DNA of 64,000 bases. Origin: Taeniopygia guttata. Lineage: Eukaryota > Chordata > Aves > Passeriformes > Estrildidae. Below the pieces are notes generated by a model, which saw only the letters and a list, made by a program, of their open reading frames with translations, was not told the DNA's origin and searched no databases. Location: positions 5,344,501-5,408,500 of the forward strand of contig NC_133050.1 of the NCBI RefSeq assembly GCF_048771995.1, given 5' to 3'. The position numbers were made by a program, and so were the translations under genes. Positions 46,801-56,235 of the stretch are shown here, in pieces (the stretch's first letter is position 1; every line of letters starts with the position of its first letter).

Positions 46801-47601
46801 GTTCTATGTGTGAGTAATGATGGCATTCCTTGGAGATAAGGACAGCCACCTGTGCATGTTACACAAAGCACTCTGTGCTCAGAAAGGTCTCAGAAAAGTC
46901 CTTAATGGGAATAGGAAAGCAGCCCTGCTTCCAATTCATTGTCCTGAGCAGATGTGGTCTTCCTGCTGACCTTCCTCTCTGTTTCTCTGTTCTGTCAGGA
47001 ATCTCTATAAAATACTGGACAGCTGCAAACAACTGACAGTGTCCCAGGGCAGCGGAGAGGACGACACCACAGGAATGGTCACCATCATCACGGGCTTCCA
47101 GCTGGAGGACCCGAGCTCCTTCTCAGTGCCCATGCAGGTCAGTGGCTCTTGTCTGGCTGAGCTGAGCCATGCTGCTTCCTGGCAAGGATATAACATGATC
47201 AATTGGCAAGTAATTTTTTTTTAAATGTTTTTTTGCTTTGGCTAATAACTGGCCTGATTTCCCCAAAGTTACTTTATTTGTTGAGATTCCTTATTCCCTC
47301 AAGGCTTCTTTATTTTGTGATACAGAGTATTGTGGGGCAGGTGAGAGAATTTAATTTCATGTCTGTGCAAGCCTCTTGTACCAGAGCAATGAAAACTCGG
47401 AGTATTTGGCCTTCCAGCTGTGCCAGGCTGCTGGAGAGTCCCCAGGCTGGGAATGGCAGCTGTCTTGACAGGGCAAGTTAAAAATTAACCACCTGTTTTG
47501 TCTGTGTTTGCTTGCAGTCTGCCATCCAGGCAGCCGCCAATGCCAGCATCGAGATAAAAAATGTTCTGGAGTTCTACAAGCAGTGGAAAGAGATGGGCTG
47601 A
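21916..47601 (+). CDS. SMG5: SMG5, nonsense-mediated decay factor (22 coding exons)
   Basis: SMG5 pairs with SMG7, binds phosphorylated UPF1 and promotes decay of mRNAs with premature stops, by recruiting PP2A and licensing SMG6 cleavage. All coding exons can be joined in one frame of 1,049 codons plus TGA, close to the mammalian 1,016. The start MSQGGGAAGESGEPEAKVLH and the end EFYKQWKEMG match mammalian SMG5. All introns are GT-AG except intron 3, which appears to be GC-AG. The extra length lies mainly in the Ser/Asp/Glu-rich linker. Gene order and orientation relative to TMEM79 are as in mammals. Introns carry CR1 fragments only, with no sign of disruption. Confidence 0.97.
22100..22900 (+). 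repeat. Purine-rich imperfect repeats in SMG5 intron 1
   Basis: About 0.8 kb of G/A-rich sequence with loosely repeated GGGAAAGGAGATGG and GGGAAGAC words directly after the CpG island. No unit is regular enough to state a period. The rest of intron 1 (to 27216) shows no recognised exon or young repeat. Confidence 0.5.
30505..30950 (-). mobile_element. CR1 LINE 3' fragment, antisense, old
   Basis: Degraded antisense CR1 in SMG5 intron 4: GTGGGAAGGGACCTCTCATT, CAACTGCCTGAGCAAC, then CTCCTCTTCTCCAGCTTGG. More diverged than the copies at 8190 and 60465. Confidence 0.72.
31456..31527 (+). repeat. Short tandem duplication in SMG5 intron 4
   Basis: Two copies of TTCTGCATTTATTTTCCRCA separated by a partial TTTCCACATTTT copy, close to exon 5. 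Small and probably neutral. Confidence 0.6.
31688..37756 (+). CDS. SMG5: SMG5 exons 5-11 (14-3-3-like and helical repeat region)
   Basis: Exons are 31688-31777, 33086-33175, 34128-34206, 34778-34903, 35340-35408, 37289-37497 and 37619-37756. They complete the TPR-like part of the 14-3-3 fold and the following helical hairpin domain: MACHRCLVYLGDLARYQNEL, LLAERFYYQALSVAPQVGMP, NQLGTLAGSKYYNVEATYCY, ISFEG-type helix SEVSFEGAYGNLKRLYDKAA and GSKQYSAAIAFTLALFSHLI. Every junction keeps phase. Identity to mammals is very high here. Confidence 0.96.
33330..33391 (+). repeat. Intronic 60-bp duplicated segment, copy 1
   Basis: Contains TTGGATTTTCTCTGTCTCTG and CTGGGAGGTTTTCAGGTGAT. An almost identical copy lies at 35893-35954 in another SMG5 intron. 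Confidence 0.85.
35893..35954 (+). repeat. Intronic 60-bp duplicated segment, copy 2
   Basis: Near-identical to 33330-33391, same orientation, 2.5 kb downstream in the intron between exons 9 and 10. The flanks are unrelated. Confidence 0.85.
36030..36690 (-). mobile_element. CR1 LINE 3' fragment, antisense, old
   Basis: Antisense CR1 in SMG5 intron 9, beginning GGAATGGTTTAGGTTGGAAG and ending in the ATGCAGCCCAGTATGGGATT block. The middle is strongly diverged. Confidence 0.72.
38773..39474 (+). CDS. SMG5: SMG5 exon 12 (acidic, serine-rich linker)
   Basis: A single 702-base exon encodes the low-complexity linker between the helical region and the PIN domain, about residues 420-653. It holds a basic cluster (SRLSCLRRRRHPQK) followed by a Ser/Asp/Glu-rich tract (SEGFDSDSSQSSIKGSDGSE, DVETDSDMNSQESRSDLEDM) and the conserved LQAMSTQLFQTKRCFRLAPT. 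Such acidic serines are typical CK2 targets. It is longer than the human counterpart and accounts for most of the extra protein length. A 199-codon antisense frame lies over it by chance. Confidence 0.95.
39755..40960 (-). mobile_element. CR1 LINE 3' fragment, antisense, about 1.2 kb
   Basis: The longest CR1 copy in the window, in SMG5 intron 12. It includes GACCTTAAACACTTCAGGGA, TTCCTAATACCACATTTAAA, the CTCCAGCAGCTCCTCGTCC block and, further in, ACCCAGGTGGATGAGGTCG from the body of the element. Confidence 0.85.
42347..44602 (+). CDS. SMG5: SMG5 exons 13-17 (region before the PIN domain)
   Basis: Exons are 42347-42516, 42778-42853, 43641-43816, 44175-44333 and 44543-44602. They encode conserved helices including EGLLLTVKVFLDWLRTNTDL, SSQSLWNRLSVLLNLLPSAA, DVALRNLPPLKNAHKRFNFE, SVVRICCIRSFGHFITHLQG and EEARRNRLMRDMAQLRLQ. 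All borders are GT-AG and in phase. The family places these helices between the linker and the PIN domain. Confidence 0.96.
43058..43145 (-). mobile_element. CR1 LINE short 3' tail, antisense
   Basis: TCATAGAACATCCTGAGTTG followed by GAAGAAACCCC: the extreme 3' end of CR1 in SMG5 intron 14. Confidence 0.6.
44715..45240 (-). mobile_element. CR1 LINE 3' fragment, antisense
   Basis: In SMG5 intron 17: GAGGATCTCAGGTTGGAAGG, CCACTCCTTGAGCTCTGGC and TTCCCAGGCTGAGCAAACTG mark an antisense CR1 of an older subfamily. Confidence 0.75.
45409..47601 (+). CDS. SMG5: SMG5 exons 18-22 (PIN-like domain)
   Basis: Exons are 45409-45568, 45954-46044, 46632-46706, 46999-47137 and 47518-47601 (stop TGA 47599-47601). 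They encode the C-terminal PIN-like domain, about residues 885-1049: MSPYLVPDTQALCQHLALVK, GRFIIIIPRTVIDGLDFLKK, GNRYIRCQKDVGKSFERHKL and GMVTIITGFQL. In the family, SMG5's PIN fold lacks the full set of catalytic acidic residues and is inactive, unlike SMG6. The sequence agrees: the strand-end Asp in VIDGLD is kept, and the remaining acidic triad is not evident. Confidence 0.96.
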
Positions 47602-50600
47602 TGGTCAGAAAGGCATCGGGTTGGTGAACCTTTCTCTCCCCCTCTCGCAACGTGCAGCGTCTGAACGAAGGAAACAACAATCTGGGCGACACTTATGACA
47701 CGAAGAAGCAGCAGCAGCAGCAGCAACAGCATCAAAAATACCTACCCAAACGAATTAAAAAAAAAAATCCAAAGTGGGCACGCACACTGACACCCTCCAC
47801 CTGCATCCTGAGCAGACGGCTGTACAGCTCTGATGGCGCCAACTGCTCTGAGAGAGGCCCCTCGGTATGGCCGGGGCAGAGCTCTGCCCTTCTCCCAGTG
47901 GGCAGAGATGGGCGAGAGACAGGCAGTCCTTCATCCCCCTCCTTCCTCCCAAAGCTTGCTTGGCCAGCAGAAGCAGGCTGGTGGTTCAAAGCATGGACTT
48001 CACTTCAGCAAAACCAAACCAGTGCAGCAGAAACGGAACCCTCCGGCTTGGGAAAGAAGATCCAAAGAGTGTTTTGCTCTTGTTTGGCAATATGGGGACA
48101 GGAAAGTGGATAGTATTTCTCCCCCCCCGCCCCCCTTTTGAATTAATTATTTTTCAAGGGTTTTTTTTCCTTTTAATTTTTAGTTTTTATATATATAAAT
48201 AATATTAAAAAAAAAAAAAGAAAAAAATAGGAGTTCCTTTGAGGTTTTGGACGTCAGAAAGAAAAGGAAACACTCTATTTAAAAGGGGGGGAAAGCTCTT
48301 AATATAATTTTTTTTGTCTTAGAACAAGCATATTTATTTCCTTTCCCAGGCCCCCATGGAGCGGGCTCAGTGCAAAGGGATGTTGGCCTGTGTGGAGGGA
48401 GCAGCCCTGTGCTGCACTCCACTCTCCCTGGGAGCTGCACGCTCCACCACGCTGCTCCAGGGACGCCACAGGACTCTGCCTCCATCCCCAGTTTCTCCCA
48501 CTATGCATTAGACCTTGGAGAAAAGGAGGAATCTGGCAGAACTGCTGAATGAGAGAGAAGAGCCTGGTGGGATTTCTACACCATTAAGGCTCAAATGCTT
48601 GGCTTGAGCACTGCAGCACTGGGATGGAGCAGATGTCTCCAAAGGACCCAAAGCCTCTTTTTCATCTTTTCTTTTTTTCCCTTTTTTTCCCCAGTAAATC
48701 TTTCAATAGGGTGTGGAGGAGGAAGGAGAATCTCAAAGCCATTATCTTCTGCTGGTTGTTCAATGCACCACTGCTGCAATGCTGTGCTAGAGATGGTGAC
48801 AGAGCTGGAGTGTTTGTGTCCCCCATTCTCGCATCCTGGGCTGGCAGAGGCTGTCCAGGAGCACCAAGCTCACGGACTGTTCGTGCTTTTGGCATCCCAG
48901 ACAGGAGGGCTGGTGCTGCCTGGATGGGTGCTGGAAGAGCTGGTTGCCCAGGGGAGCTGGGAGGGATCCTGCAGAGCTCCATCCTGGCAGCATCTCACGC
49001 AGCCTGCGTCTGACACGCCGCTGCTCGGACATGGAGCTGCAGGCTGCTCACAGGGCAGCAGGAGAGGGGCTGGGCAGTCTCTTCAGGCTCCCTCTTGACT
49101 CTGTGTGCTCACAGAACAGATGTCTCCATCCACATGAACCAGCAGCAGCTATGCAAGTACAAACCACTGGAGTCTTCTGCGTTCTCACATGGGCCAGCCA
49201 GGAACTGCTACAGCCAGAGAGCATAACATGAGAAGCTGAGTCACATACTCCACTCTGCAGGCTCTGAGCATAGTGTGTTGTACTGCAGGATGTTCCTTGT
49301 TTTCAGGTAAAAACTAAAAATACCAGCACAAGTACCAGAGGATTAATTTCTCTTCCAGTTCCAGCCCCTTTACAGCACAGCAGAGGGAAATGCCAACCTC
49401 CATGGTACAGCTGGTCCATCCCTGGAGGCTGGCAGGCTGGCTGTGAGGGACAGGGGCTTCCCTGCAGGATCTTCCCTTTTACAGCTTCTCCTGAAACTCA
49501 CAGTACTTTGCTTGGCTAAGCCAAGAGAAGGTCATATGCAGGACAGCAGGTCAGAGACTCTGGCACACCTTGGGGATTCTTGGAGATCTGAGATGGGTTG
49601 TGAAGTTCCCAGTCACTCTTTCCTCCAGTGGTTTTATTTGAAATAATTTGTTTGTGTAGCTCATTATTTCTGTTTGATGGGGTGGAAAAAGAGAAGGGAA
49701 TCTCCTTGTGGGACTGTTCTTGAGGGGAAACCCTCCTTGTCTGGTGGGGGGCACAGAGAGTTCATGTGCTCTGCTTTTTCCTGCTGCTGAAGAAACTCCC
49801 CCGATCTGGCTGCCAAGCCAGCAGAGGAGTCTGGAGGTCCCTGAGGCTGAGCTTGGTGTGTTTGTCCTGAGAGCCTCAGTGTCACCCTTGTGGCAGCACT
49901 TGGGGTTGGTGAAGAGAAGCATTGCTGGGCTATGATCAGAGCAGTGAGGAGCTGGGGGCAGTCTTCAGCTTCACCCTGGGTCGAACATTCCTTAGGTCCT
50001 GTCTGGAGAGGGGAGAGAAGAGCAGTACAGGTAAAGCAGCAGCCCAGAGGGAATTCCTGTCTCACTGCTGGCAAGTGTTTCAGTTGATGGCAAGTGTTTT
50101 CAGTTCTTGCAGCTCCCACAGCCGGGCAGGGTGGCAGCTGGGAGCCAAGTGCTGCACAGTCAGGCAGGCTGAGGAGCAGCTGTGTTCTCAGTCACCGAGG
50201 CCTTGTGTGGGCAAAGGATCCAGTTGAAGAGCAAAAGTAAAGACATTTATTTTCTATAACCAGGGGCAGTGGAGCTGCTGTGAGCCCATGTGGGGCCACA
50301 TGGCAACAGCAGGGGCTGCTCACAGCTGCCCCTTAGTCACTGCTCTGGTCCCCTGAGGGGTTGGTTTAATATTCCAAAATTTTGCATATGTGAGAAAGAA
50401 GCCCTCACCATGCAACGGGGAGTCCTGACTATCCCCATGGCACCTTCCACTCTGGGCTGGATGGGGAGGGACTGTGACCTTTAAAAAGGACACCTGAAGG
50501 GTCCTTGTGCTACCCTTTTACTATCCAGAGCACTGTGCTTGAGGACCTGGTGAGTGGTTTTTGGATTTGCATCCCCAGTCTGAGATACCCAGAGCTGAAA

Positions 50601-51560
50601 AACTGGGAGGCTTCACAGTGTGGGAGCCTTGGGGACATGGCATGCAGTGTCCTCCAGCAAGCCTGCCCGATTTTGTCCAGGGGTCACTGCATTTCTCCCC
50701 TGGCATGGTGCCTTGCTGATGTGGAATGGGTCTGGGGTGGAAGCAAAGGGAAGGCTCTGTGGAAGGCTCTGTGCAGCCTGTGGTGCTGCAATGTACCTCA
50801 GCATCCTGGTCCAAGCCAGAACCATGAGCTGCCTCATCAGGAGAGCATTGGGCAGGCTCTGGCCATGGCTCTTCTGCAGGGCTGCTCCTGCACCAACTTC
50901 AGCTTTCCCCCGAGTAGCTGTGAGCCAGTCCAGTGGTGCCTGCTGTGCTGGGAAGGAGAGCAAGCAAAAACCATCTTGTGGGCTGAAAACAAGAGTTTTC
51001 ATGTGTTCTGGTGTGTTTCTTGGGTTTGGTTTTTCTCTTCCTTACCACCCTGCTGAGTGGCTTGGGGTTTTTGGGGTGACCCCATGCTGGGAGGACACAG
51101 GTCTGTGGTGGTTGAGGCTGGCTGGGCTGTCCCCAAACCGTGGTGGACACAGTCGCTGGTGCTTGTTGGGCTTCTGCTCCATGGTTTCATGGGCTGTTCC
51201 AAGCAGGAACATCCTCTGCTCCCATCCTTGCTTGGCTCGAGGCCGCCGCAATGCCTCGGATTTTGTCTTGCATCTTCAGTTTAGGGCTCTTTTCCTTCTT
51301 GGCGTGCAGCAGGGCTGGGCCAGGGCAGGGACAGGGACGTGTTGCTGGCCTTGCCACTCGCAGTGAGGGGATGTAGGTTCGAGGTGAGGGACAATCAACC
51401 TCTCCTCAGCTCTCGTGTGGCACACGGGCTTGCAGAGCCAGGGAGGATCGAGGGGACATGGGGCCCAGCTGGGTGAGCAGGAGCTGGAGCTCCCAGCATA
51501 TGTCTGACCATGGTCTGAGCACAGCAACTGGCTTAATAAAATACCAGATGTTTGTACTTT
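47602..51560 (+). other. SMG5: SMG5 3' UTR (proximal part) and downstream sequence
   Basis: No other gene is seen here. Low-complexity A- and T-rich tracts lie at 48120-48320. No AATAAA occurs soon after the stop. A convincing one is AATAAA at 51535-51540 followed by a GT-rich stretch. If used, the 3' UTR would be about 3.9 kb, longer than in mammals; an earlier non-canonical signal is equally possible. Confidence 0.45.
47703..47737 (+). repeat. CAG microsatellite in SMG5 3' UTR
   Basis: GAAGAAGCAGCAGCAGCAGC continuing to CAGCAACAGCATC: about six CAG triplets about 100 bases after the stop codon. Too short to suggest instability. Confidence 0.85.
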
Positions 51561-52871
51561 GTGTCCTGTGGTCATTCCCAGCCCATCCCACCTTTCCTGT
51601 GCAGTCTGGGGGCTGAGTGCATTTTCCATCTGTACATCCACCCTCGTATGCTTTGCTGACCAGACTTTGCAGTAAAGAAGTGCAGATGGGTCCTTCCTTA
51701 GCCCTGTGATGGGAGGAGCATTTCCCTTTCTGCCTCTGTGATTTGGGATGACTTCATCCTCTTGGTAGGACTCTGACCCTGCACGAGGACCTGGCCCAGC
51801 TCATTTTAACGGGGGAAAAGGGGTGGACAAGCAGGAGACAAGCAGGAGACAGAGAAGTGTAAATTTTTAAAATGTGTGATTTTCCAGTATCCCTTCAAGG
51901 TATTGGGAGAAGAGTGGGCTGGGGGCTTCAGGCTGGAGATTGGGCTGTGTGAGGGTCCCACCATGCCCTGGTGCCACGGGTAGCTGGGGGGCAGGGAGAG
52001 AAAAATAGATCAGTATTCCTGCCCTGATTCATTGCTGTCAGAGCTCCCTGATCTGCTTGCCCTGGTGGGAGCACCAAGCTGGGCACTGCCATAAATTCTC
52101 CCTCCCTCTTGGGTTCTTTGGGTGGGCAGAGGGGGAGTTCAAAGGTGAATTCAGCTTCAGTCCCCAGAAGGGAAACGGGCTGGGGGTGAGACTGCCCTGG
52201 CAGAAAGGGACTGTCACTGCTGGCTCCATCCCCTCGAGCAGGGCTGGGAATGCTTTTTCCTGCTTGAAAGGGCCGTGCCAAGAGGCTGCCCACCCCATAA
52301 CGAACCCTGAGCCCCCATCACGGGTCTGTGCAGGATGGTGTTGCTTTGGGGGGTCCATGGGTAGGGGGTTGTCCCACAGTCCTTGCATGGGAACAGACTG
52401 AGGTGAAACAAGCAGGAAAAGGCCACAACTCTGGTCAGCTCCTAGTCCTGCTCGTTGCAGAGCTGAATCCTCCAGGGCCCCCAGGAGCTGCTGTCTCTCC
52501 AGCCTGTTTCTCAGTGCCTGTTCCCCTCCTTTTCTGTGCAGACATGTCATTCCCCTGCCTTGAACATCTCCTTGCCTGGGTTTGCTGTGCCTTGTGGGGT
52601 ATCTTGGAGAGACTGCTTAGCAGCAGGGTCTGCGTCCCAGTGTGGAGACCCCAAACCCTCCCTTTGTCCTCCTGCCAACACCCCTGGGGACAAGTGACCT
52701 CCCTTGGCTGGGCAGCAGCAGAGCCCTGGTGAGGAGCAGCGTGCACATCAGGCTCTTTGGGACTGACATACTCCCAGTCCACCCTGCCTAAGCTTCCCCA
52801 CCCACCACAATCCCAAAGCAGCTCTTGGGCTGCCCTGCTCCCCCCGGGGGTGTCCCCTGCTGTCCCCACAG
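51561..52871. other. Intergenic, no exon recognised
   Basis: Between the last candidate SMG5 poly(A) signal and the first recognisable PAQR6 piece. A first coding exon of PAQR6 would be expected here. Only a weak candidate (MSFPCLEHLLAWV near 52544) was seen, and it was not called. Confidence 0.4.
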
Positions 52872-54270
52872 ATCTTCTGGGACGGTGGGATCATGTTGGG
52901 GTACATGAGTTCAGCCCTTGGCTGTGTCCTCAGCTCCTTCCAGATGATGAACGAGACAGGCCTGGACACAATTCCTGCTGAGCAGGTGGGGATGGGGACG
53001 GGAATGGGAATGGGAATGGGAGCAGGGGCGAGGATGGGAGTGATGAAACGATGGGATGGGAATGGGGGCAGGGGTGGGGAGGAGAAGAGGATGGAGATGG
53101 GGACAAAGAAAGGCTGGCAGTGAGAATAGGGGTGGGATTAGGGACAGGGCCTGGGACAGAGACAGGGATAGGGATGAGGAGGGGATGGAGACAAGGATGG
53201 GGATAGGGACAGGGACAGAGCTCAACTTCAGAACATGCTGTGCCAGCAGGAATTCAGAGCCTGGTGCTCTGATCCTCCCTGGGCATCTGCTGGCCCCATC
53301 TGCCTGCTGCTTGGCTGCCCCTGCCCTCTGTCCCCAGCTGTGCCCACCTCTTCAGCCCTCCACATCTGCTGCATCTGTGACTGCAGAGCCATCAGCTGCT
53401 GCAGCTCGGGAGGGGCTGGGCTGGCACGGGGGTGGGCTGTCCCCTGGCACCGTGTCTGGCTGAGATGCCAGACTCCAGTCTGGCACCGCTGCTTTGTCCC
53501 TGTGGCTGTTTTGAACTCCTTCATCTGCTCTGGCCTCTCTTGCTATTCCCAGTATGTTTGGGATGAGGAAACTGGTGGTGGAAGCTTTCTCCTTCTCAGC
53601 TTTTTGTTCCTGTTGGTGATTCCCCCTGCTCAGGCCAAAAGCCAAGGTTTTTGTGGGGTCCTTGCTGTGGAAGGTGACAGGAGTCTGTGTCCCCCACCCG
53701 TTCCCCCTTCACAACTTCCCCGAGCTGGAGCATCCCCAGTGGCCCAGGGCAGGGGTCAGTGCCCCCACCACCCCGGCCCTGGGGTGCTCCAGGGGGCTCC
53801 CTCTGGTTCTCACCCTCCTCCCGCAGCTCCTCCTCTGCTGCTGCTGCTGTGACTGTGCCTCGAGTGCAGCTGAGGTCACCCACTGCCACCTCCTCCCCTC
53901 TGTGCTGCTCAGCAGCTTCTTCTTCACATCCTCCTGTGCTGCTCTGGCTGCACCATGAGCAGCCCCCAGTGCCCCCCAGTGCCCCCCCCAGTGCCACCGC
54001 TCTGTCCCTGAGCTACAAGGGGCTGTCCAAGGAGCCCCAGCAGCCACAGCCATCAGCTTTTCCACATCTCTTCTGTGCTGGGCACCCCCTTGTAGCTCGA
54101 GGACGTCCTCTGGGATGTGTGCCCGTGCCAGGCTTGGCTGTGGGGCCACCTGAGCCCCAGCAAGATCCTGAGCACCTTCTGCAGTGCCAGGCTGGCCCCT
54201 GTGGGCAGCACTGCCATCACCAGTGCCTTGACCCGTGGCTCTGGCAGCTCTTCCAGGGCAAGCCAGTGCT
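52872..54270 (+). pseudogene. PAQR6: PAQR6 remnant (membrane progestin receptor delta)
   Basis: PAQR6 is a seven-helix membrane progestin receptor. Its exons can be followed here in the expected place and orientation. 52872-52959 reads IFWDGGIMLGYMSSALGCVL then SSFQMMNET, like mammalian VFWEDGIMSGYRRP and CVLSSFQMTNET. 53262-53560 holds SCAHLFS, then in another frame HICCICDCRAIS, then CFVPVAVLNSFICSGLSCYS. About 53665-53720 reads VTGVCVPHPFPLHNFP. 54044-54110 reads HSHQLFHISSVLGT followed by an in-frame TAG. The first piece ends in CAG/GCCTGG with no GT donor, helix residues are lost, and G-rich minisatellite replaces the next expected part. At least one frame change and one stop make a functional receptor unlikely. 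Host gene decay is inferred; assembly error could explain some of it. Confidence 0.75.
52985..53222 (+). repeat. G-rich minisatellite (GGGAATGGGAATGGGG type)
   Basis: Degenerate GGGATGGGGACGGGAATGGG hexamer-like repeats inside the first surviving intron of the PAQR6 remnant. The runs of G could form quadruplexes on the plus strand. Confidence 0.8.
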
Positions 54271-54589
54271 GATTCCATGAATCTGGGGCAGGGATAATGT
54301 GCCATCCTCCGTGGGGACACGGCAGTGTAAGCCTGAATGTGTGTGTCAAGGTTAATGAGGAATTAAGGTGGTTTTTGATGAAATTCCCAGGCAGGCCACA
54401 GGGGCCCGGGGTGCACAGAGCAGCTCTGCTGCTCCCCAGCAACAGCAGGGTCAAGAGAAAGAGCTTTAAATTAAAGTGGAATAATGATGGTGCAGCTCTG
54501 GGCTCCTCACTGCTGGGAGCAGGAGCTGGGGGTGGTAGCACCTCACCTCCTCTGAGGGCACAGGGGGGAAACCAGGAGTCCTCAGCTGT

Positions 54590-54726
54590 GTGGGGTGGGG
54601 TGACATGGGGCACATCCCCTGAGTGGGGTGGGGTGACTGACAGGGGGCACATCCCCTGAGTGGGGTGACTGACAGGGGGCACATCCCCTGAGTGGGGTGT
54701 GGTGACAGGGGGCACATCCCCTGAAG
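54590..54726 (+). repeat. Minisatellite, four units of about 30-40 bp
   Basis: Four copies of GGGGCACATCCCCTGAGTGG with variable GGTGACTGACAG spacers, just beyond the BGLAP poly(A) signal. Confidence 0.85.
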
Positions 54727-54777
54727 CCTCCCACCCACCCACCCAAGCTTGGGAAGGAACTGGCTCGACCATTTGCA

Positions 54778-54783
54778 TTTATT
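54778..54783 (-). terminator. BGLAP: BGLAP poly(A) signal
   Basis: AATAAA on the minus strand, 84 bases after the BGLAP stop codon, defining a very short 3' UTR. Confidence 0.8.
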
Positions 54784-54866
54784 CCTTTCCAGGGCTGACA
54801 GAAAGGGTGAGAGGGTGTCCGGGGGGGTCTGGGGGAGCTCAGCCCCCGCCCCAGAGCAGGGCTGGC

Positions 54867-56182
54867 CTACACGAGGCCATAGTAGCGCCGATAGGCCTCC
54901 TGGAGCCCGATCTGGTCAGCCAGCTCGTCACAGTCGGGGTTGAGCTCGCACACCTCCCGCTTGGCCTCGAGGGGGTCCCACGGGGCTCCAGAGACGCTGC
55001 TGGGGACAAAGGGGCACCCAGGGGACTCGGGGGGTCCCACGGGAGCCGGGGGCTCCTGGGCTGAGCCAGCAAGGCTCTCCCATGTGGGGCTGTCACCCCG
55101 CAGATCCCTCACCTGCCAGAGCCGGAGTTGCGCTTCTGTCGCTGCACCAGCTCCGCGCTGGCACGTCTGGACACGAAGGCTGCGGGGACAGGGAGGTGGC
55201 TCAGGGCTGTGTCCCCTGTCCCCAGGGCAGTGTCCCCTGTCCCCAGGGCAGTGTCCCCTGTCCCCAGGGCGGTGGCTCAGGGGGGCTGTGTCCCCTGTCC
55301 CCAGGGCAGTGTCCCCTGTCCCCAGGGCAGTGGCTCAGGGCCCTGTCCCCTGTCCCCAGGGCGGTGGGTCAGGGCTGTGTCCCCTGTCCCCAGGGCTGTG
55401 TCCCCTGTCCCCAGGGCGGTGGCTCAGGGCTGTGTCCCCTGTCCCCAGGGCAGTGTCCCCTGTCCCCAGGGCAGTGGCTCAGGGGGGCCGTGTCCCCTGT
55501 CCCCAGGGCGGTGTCTCCTGTCCCCAGGGCGGTGGCTCAGGGCCGTGTCCCCTGTCCCCAGGGCGGTGGCTCAGGGCTGTGTCCCCTGTCCCCAGGGCAG
55601 TGTCCCCTGTCCCCAGGGTGGTGGCTCAGGGGGGCTGTGTCCCCTGTCCCCAGGGCGGTGGCTCAGGGCTCTGTCCCCTGTCCCCAGGGTGGGTCAGGGC
55701 TGTGTCCCCTGTCCCCAGGGTGGTGGCTCAGGGCTGTGTCCCCTGTCCCCAGGGTGGTGGCTCAGGGCCATGTCCCCTGTCCCCAGGGCTGTGTCCCCTG
55801 TCCCCAGGGCAGTGGCTCAGGCAGCCGTGGTCACTCACCTTCAGAGCTGGGCGAGTCCTGGGTGCTGGCAGAGCCATCAGCAGCTGCGAGTGACACGGAG
55901 GGGAAGGTGGGCTTGGAAGGGCCCCATGTGGGCTCTGCTCTCACCCCACTCCTTTTGGAGCTCACATCCCTCACTGACACCCCCCAATCCCCATATCCCC
56001 CCATTGCAGCCCCTCAGCCCAAAGCTCAGCAGAGTTTCCCCAGTCCTTTTGCTCCCTGCAGAGCCCTTCCCAGGACACAGAACCACCCCAGTGTCCCCAC
56101 CAGCCCCGGATTCCCCCATACCTCTGCGGCAGAGGCCAAGGGTGAGCAGGGCCAAGAGGGCCAGCAGGACGAGGGACCTCAT
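54867..56182 (-). CDS. BGLAP: Osteocalcin (bone gamma-carboxyglutamate protein), 4 exons
   Basis: BGLAP is a small secreted protein of osteoblasts that binds calcium and hydroxyapatite after vitamin K-dependent carboxylation. Exons are 56122-56182 (signal peptide [18 protein letters not shown]), 55839-55883, 55113-55179 and 54867-54999, all GT-AG and in phase, giving 101 codons plus stop. Exon 3 ends the propeptide with the basic cleavage site RQKR. Exon 4 has the Gla domain [18 protein letters not shown], with three Glu in the carboxylated positions and the Cys-Cys pair, and ends [10 protein letters not shown]. Mature protein is predicted to start NSGSG. Exon 4 has a tandem CAGCAG acceptor, so a 100-residue form lacking one Ser is also possible. 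The TATA box lies at 56230-56235. Confidence 0.96.
55195..55825 (-). repeat. Minisatellite in BGLAP intron 2
   Basis: About thirty copies of the core TGTCCCCTGTCCCCAGGGC, in many units followed by GGTGGCTCAGGG, fill nearly the whole intron between exons 2 and 3. In the BGLAP transcript the strand is G-rich (CTGGGGACAGGGGACA), with regularly spaced G-runs. Long spurious frames cover it on the plus strand. Confidence 0.93.
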
Positions 56183-56229
56183 GGTGCCTTCTGTGCTGAG
56201 CTGAGTGCAGCCCTGCCTCCCTGGGTGTC

Positions 56230-56235
56230 TTTATA
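56230..56235 (-). promoter_or_regulatory. BGLAP: BGLAP TATA box
   Basis: CCTATAAAGACACC on the minus strand, 48-53 bases upstream of the start codon, as in other vertebrate osteocalcin genes. A short 5' UTR of about 20-25 bases is implied. Confidence 0.85.

Noticed and set aside
52544-52600. First coding exon of PAQR6 (MSFPCLEHLLAWV)
   Set aside because: Similarity to the mammalian start is too weak to claim.
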